DNA of 33,500 bases, from contig JBFXAN010000064.1 in NCBI GenBank assembly GCA_050184225.1, forward strand, positions 1-33,500, given 5' to 3'. Source of the DNA: JBFXAN01 sp050184225. Its GTDB lineage: Bacteria > Chloroflexota > Dehalococcoidia > CAUJGQ01. Shown one piece after another: positions 31,441 to 33,500 of the stretch. Within the stretch, counting starts at the first letter, position 1. Each line of letters opens with the position of its first letter. Under the pieces are notes generated by a model. That model was not told the DNA's origin, ran no database searches, and saw nothing but the letters and a program-made list of their open reading frames with translations. The translations under genes and the position numbers were made by a program.

Positions 31441-32316
31441 TCAGGCGTAGCTGTGCAAGCCGGCGATCCAGAAATTGACGGCGAAGATGTTGAAGATGAT
31501 CACGGCGAAGCCGGTGATCACGAGCCAGGCTGCCCGCTTGCCACGCCATTGGGCGAGGGAGCGGGCGTGGAGGTAGCCGGCGAAGACGAGCCAGGTGACG
31601 AGCGCCGTCGTTTCCTTCGGGTCCCAGCCCCAATAGCGGCCCCAGGCGATGTTGCCCCAATAGGCGCCGAGGGCGATGCCGAGGCCGAGGATGGGGAAGC
31701 CGGCGACGACGGCTTTGTAGGTGACCTCGTCGAGCGTGCGGGCGGAGGGCAGCCAGGAGAAGCGTTCGGCGTTGCCCTGGACGAGGTAGAGCACGGCGGT
31801 GACGAAGGCGACGCCGAGGACGCTGTAGGAGACGATCATCGCGGCGACGTGGATGGCGAGCAGGCGGTTGTTCTGGAGGGCGGGGACGAGCGGCTGGATC
31901 TCGGAGGAGAAGGCGATGTCGGCGACGAGGAAGAGGGCGAGGGCGAGCGGCATGGCGAAGATGCCGACGCGGCTGCCGCCGGAGCGCCGTTCGATGATGA
32001 CGGCGGCGATGACGACGCCGGCGCCGAAGGCGCTGAGGTACTCGAACATATTGGTGTAGGGCGGGTGGCCGGTCGCGATCGTGCGGGTGACGAGCATGAG
32101 CGCGAGGGTGACGCCGGCGGCGACGGCGAGCCAGGAGCCGAGGCGTCCCCAGAGCGGCGCCGGGGGCTGCGTTTCGCTGAGCGTGATCGTGCCGGCGTTG
32201 GTCACGGCGGTCCGGCGGACGACGCGGCTGCCGACGGCTGATGCGACCAGGCAGAGGGTTGAAGCCGCCGTCAGTCCGACGCCGAGCCAGAAGAATGCAA
32301 TCGCCAACTCCGCCAT
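31441..32316 (-). CDS. ccsA: Cytochrome c biogenesis protein CcsA/CcsB (heme handling, System II)
   Basis: A protein of 291 residues with about eight membrane helices. The tryptophan-rich heme-binding WWD motif is WGNIAWGRYWGWD (220-232), followed by PKETTALVTWLVFAGYLHAR, and the conserved histidines H84 (TGHPPYTNMFE), H156 (LAIHVAAM) and H288 (LHSY) are in place. It forms the heme export and ligation unit with a ResB/CcsB partner, attaching heme to apocytochrome c outside the membrane. No ResB-like gene is in the window, so the partner must be elsewhere. A GAGGAGGTT ribosome site precedes the ATG. Confidence 0.92.
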   Translation of the reverse strand: MAELAIAFFWLGVGLTAASTLCLVASAVGSRVVRRTAVTNAGTITLSETQPPAPLWGRLGSWLAVAAGVTLALMLVTRTIATGHPPYTNMFEYLSAFGAGVVIAAVIIERRSGGSRVGIFAMPLALALFLVADIAFSSEIQPLVPALQNNRLLAIHVAAMIVSYSVLGVAFVTAVLYLVQGNAERFSWLPSARTLDEVTYKAVVAGFPILGLGIALGAYWGNIAWGRYWGWDPKETTALVTWLVFAGYLHARSLAQWRGKRAAWLVITGFAVIIFNIFAVNFWIAGLHSYA

Positions 32317-32476
32317 CCCAACCTCCTCTCACATCCTACCGATGCGGCCGATCCACTGACGTCGCCCGAGGTGACGGCGCGGAGCGCGACGGGCGCTTGA
32401 GACATCCTTCACGAGCGTACCGCAGCTTTGCCTTCCGTACCAGATGGCGATCGGTCGAAGCGGGTGGCGGGCCGGG

Positions 32477-33217
32477 TCAGGTGCGGAGCGTCACGCGGCG
32501 GAAGGCTTCGGCGTAGGCGATGCCGCTCTGTTCGGCGCCGTCGGTCATGCGCTTGCGAAAGCCCTCGATCCACTTGTCGCGCGGCTCGTCGCGGGCGACC
32601 TGGCTGGTGTGGGCGAGGATGGCGTCGACCTTGGTGTCGATGTGGTCGGAGACATCGACGAAGTAGTCGGGCTCGTCGGAGCCGGCGAGGAGGAGCTCGC
32701 CGACGCGGTGCCAGTTGAGGCCCTCTTCGATGTGCTCCGGGTAGTAGAGCGGGTCGCGGCTGGCGGGGTAGACGGCGTCGTAGGTGGCGATGCCGACGTT
32801 GCGGTGGTCGTTGTGGTTGAAGCCGCGGCGGAAGCCGTCCCAGGTGATGACGGTGTCGGGCTTGAGCTCGCGGATGACGCGGACGATCTCGCCGCGGAGG
32901 GCGGGGCCGTCCTCGACGAAGCCGTCGGGGTGGCGGAAGAAGATGACGTCCTGGACGCCAAGGATGCGGCAGGCGTCGCGCTGCTCCTGCTCGCGCATGC
33001 CGGCGAGGCGTTCGCGGGTCATTTCGGGGTCTTTGGTGCCCTTGTCGCCGGAGGTGGCGAGGCAGTACCAGACGTGCCAGCCCTCGGCGCAGAGCTTGGC
33101 GACGGTGCCGGCGCAGAGGAATTCGGCGTCGTCGGGGTGGGCCATGACGACGAGGGCGCGCTTGGGTTGCGGCTCTTCGCGGGGCTGCTCGTCGGTCTGC
33201 GGTTGGTCGGTGGTCAT
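32477..33217 (-). CDS. PIG-L family N-acetylglucosamine deacetylase-like protein
   Basis: A protein of 246 residues. The zinc motif AHPDD (26-30) with H27, D29 and D30, and the second metal-site motif HNDHRN (135-140), define the LmbE/PIG-L family, whose members deacetylate GlcNAc-linked substrates such as those of mycothiol, bacillithiol or GPI. GDKGTKDPEMTRERLAGMRE (58-77) is also typical. An acidic 20-residue N-terminal extension (MTTDQPQTDEQPREEPQPKR) precedes the domain. The exact substrate is unknown and no thiol-synthesis partner gene is adjacent. GGAG lies 7 nt before the ATG. Confidence 0.92.
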   Translation of the reverse strand: MTTDQPQTDEQPREEPQPKRALVVMAHPDDAEFLCAGTVAKLCAEGWHVWYCLATSGDKGTKDPEMTRERLAGMREQEQRDACRILGVQDVIFFRHPDGFVEDGPALRGEIVRVIRELKPDTVITWDGFRRGFNHNDHRNVGIATYDAVYPASRDPLYYPEHIEEGLNWHRVGELLLAGSDEPDYFVDVSDHIDTKVDAILAHTSQVARDEPRDKWIEGFRKRMTDGAEQSGIAYAEAFRRVTLRT

Positions 33218-33294
33218 GGCGCGTCTCCGGTGAAGCTGTGACAGGGACAGCTTACTCGAAGTGAGGGGGAATCGGTAGGTGGCGGGGGAGCGGC

Positions 33295-33338
33295 CCTCAC
33301 CCCCGGCCCCTCTCCCGCTCCGGCGGGAGAGGGGAGTC
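33295..33338. repeat. GGCCCCTCTCCCG hairpin repeat, copy 3
   Basis: CCCTCACCCCCGGCC leads into an 11-bp stem, CCCCTCTCCCG (33307-33317) with CGGGAGAGGGG (33324-33334), followed by AGTC. It is nearly identical in layout to 3722-3765. The rest of 33218-33500 shows no gene; the last 100 bases are relatively T-rich. Confidence 0.9.
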
Positions 33339-33500
33339 TGATCGGCGCGGGTGGGCCAGTATGATTCGTCGCGGTGACGGGGGAGGGGCCGGGAGCGACG
33401 AAGTGGATGCGTTGATTGCTGGTGTTTGCATTTGATCGTTCGTTTTGCGTTTTGTGCCATTCGTCAGATTCGCGATGGGACCAGTGTCAGGTTTAGGGCT

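Noticed and set aside
1..33500. CRISPR array, tRNA, rRNA, phage or transposase genes
   Set aside because: I found no regularly spaced repeats, no tRNA-like cloverleaf with a TTCGA loop in context, no rRNA stretches, and no transposase or integrase motif. A covariance-model tRNA scan was not possible by eye.

Overview
The window is high-GC bacterial chromosomal DNA. It has many GTG starts, Tat-type lipoprotein solute-binding proteins with an AAC-GG lipobox region, an F420-type luciferase-like oxidoreductase, a System II cytochrome c assembly protein (CcsA/CcsB) and dispersed inverted-repeat elements between genes. Together these suggest a Chloroflexota bacterium of the Thermomicrobia/Sphaerobacter type. 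That is an inference from protein style, because no rRNA, tRNA or marker gene is present to confirm it. I see no phage, IS transposase or CRISPR array. The genes are ordinary metabolic and transport genes in short operons on both strands.

Layout. 1-273 is the end of a dienelactone-hydrolase-like gene. 341-615 is a broken DinB-family remnant. 616-2607 is a large alpha/beta hydrolase and 2776-3660 a two-domain VOC protein, both on the minus strand. 3995-6496 is a family 3 beta-glucosidase with an inserted PA14 domain. 6535-7130 holds a short membrane protein on the minus strand and a frameshifted small protein on the plus strand. 7165-8400 is a parallel beta-helix protein. 8455-9390 is an acetamidase/formamidase and 9423-10973 a polysaccharide flippase. 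11090-11905 is a single-pass membrane protein. 12133-14082 is a four-gene plus-strand cluster (HIT hydrolase, two unknowns, RibD/DHFR-type reductase). 14099-16143 is a minus-strand pair: an oxaloacetate decarboxylase-type lyase and an isocitrate/isopropylmalate-type dehydrogenase. 16248-17006 is a DUF4239 membrane protein. 17036-19546 is a GMC oxidoreductase fused to a 3-keto-disaccharide hydrolase (DUF1080) domain. 19748-20956 is a CoA-transferase. 21121-28548 is a five-gene minus-strand transporter operon with three tandem paralogous binding proteins and two permeases but no ATPase. 28760-29710 is an LLM-class oxidoreductase, 29847-31022 an M48 membrane protease, 31113-31397 a small unknown protein, 31441-32316 CcsA/CcsB and 32477-33217 a PIG-L deacetylase.

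How the genes may work together. The GH3 beta-glucosidase, the oligosaccharide/peptide-type binding proteins (whose first promoter carries LacI-family-like operators) and the GMC-DUF1080 fusion all fit a glycoside-scavenging lifestyle, but they are not in one operon. The fusion is the most interesting item. One domain could oxidise a sugar ring to a 3-keto sugar and the attached domain could then cleave the glycosidic bond.

Non-coding structure is unusually rich. There are five inverted-pair elements of several sequence families between genes, single copies of the same families elsewhere, a heptanucleotide tandem array that begins in a stop codon, a palindrome holding the stop codons of two convergent genes, and several -10 boxes lying exactly 9 nt before an ATG, which points to leaderless transcripts.
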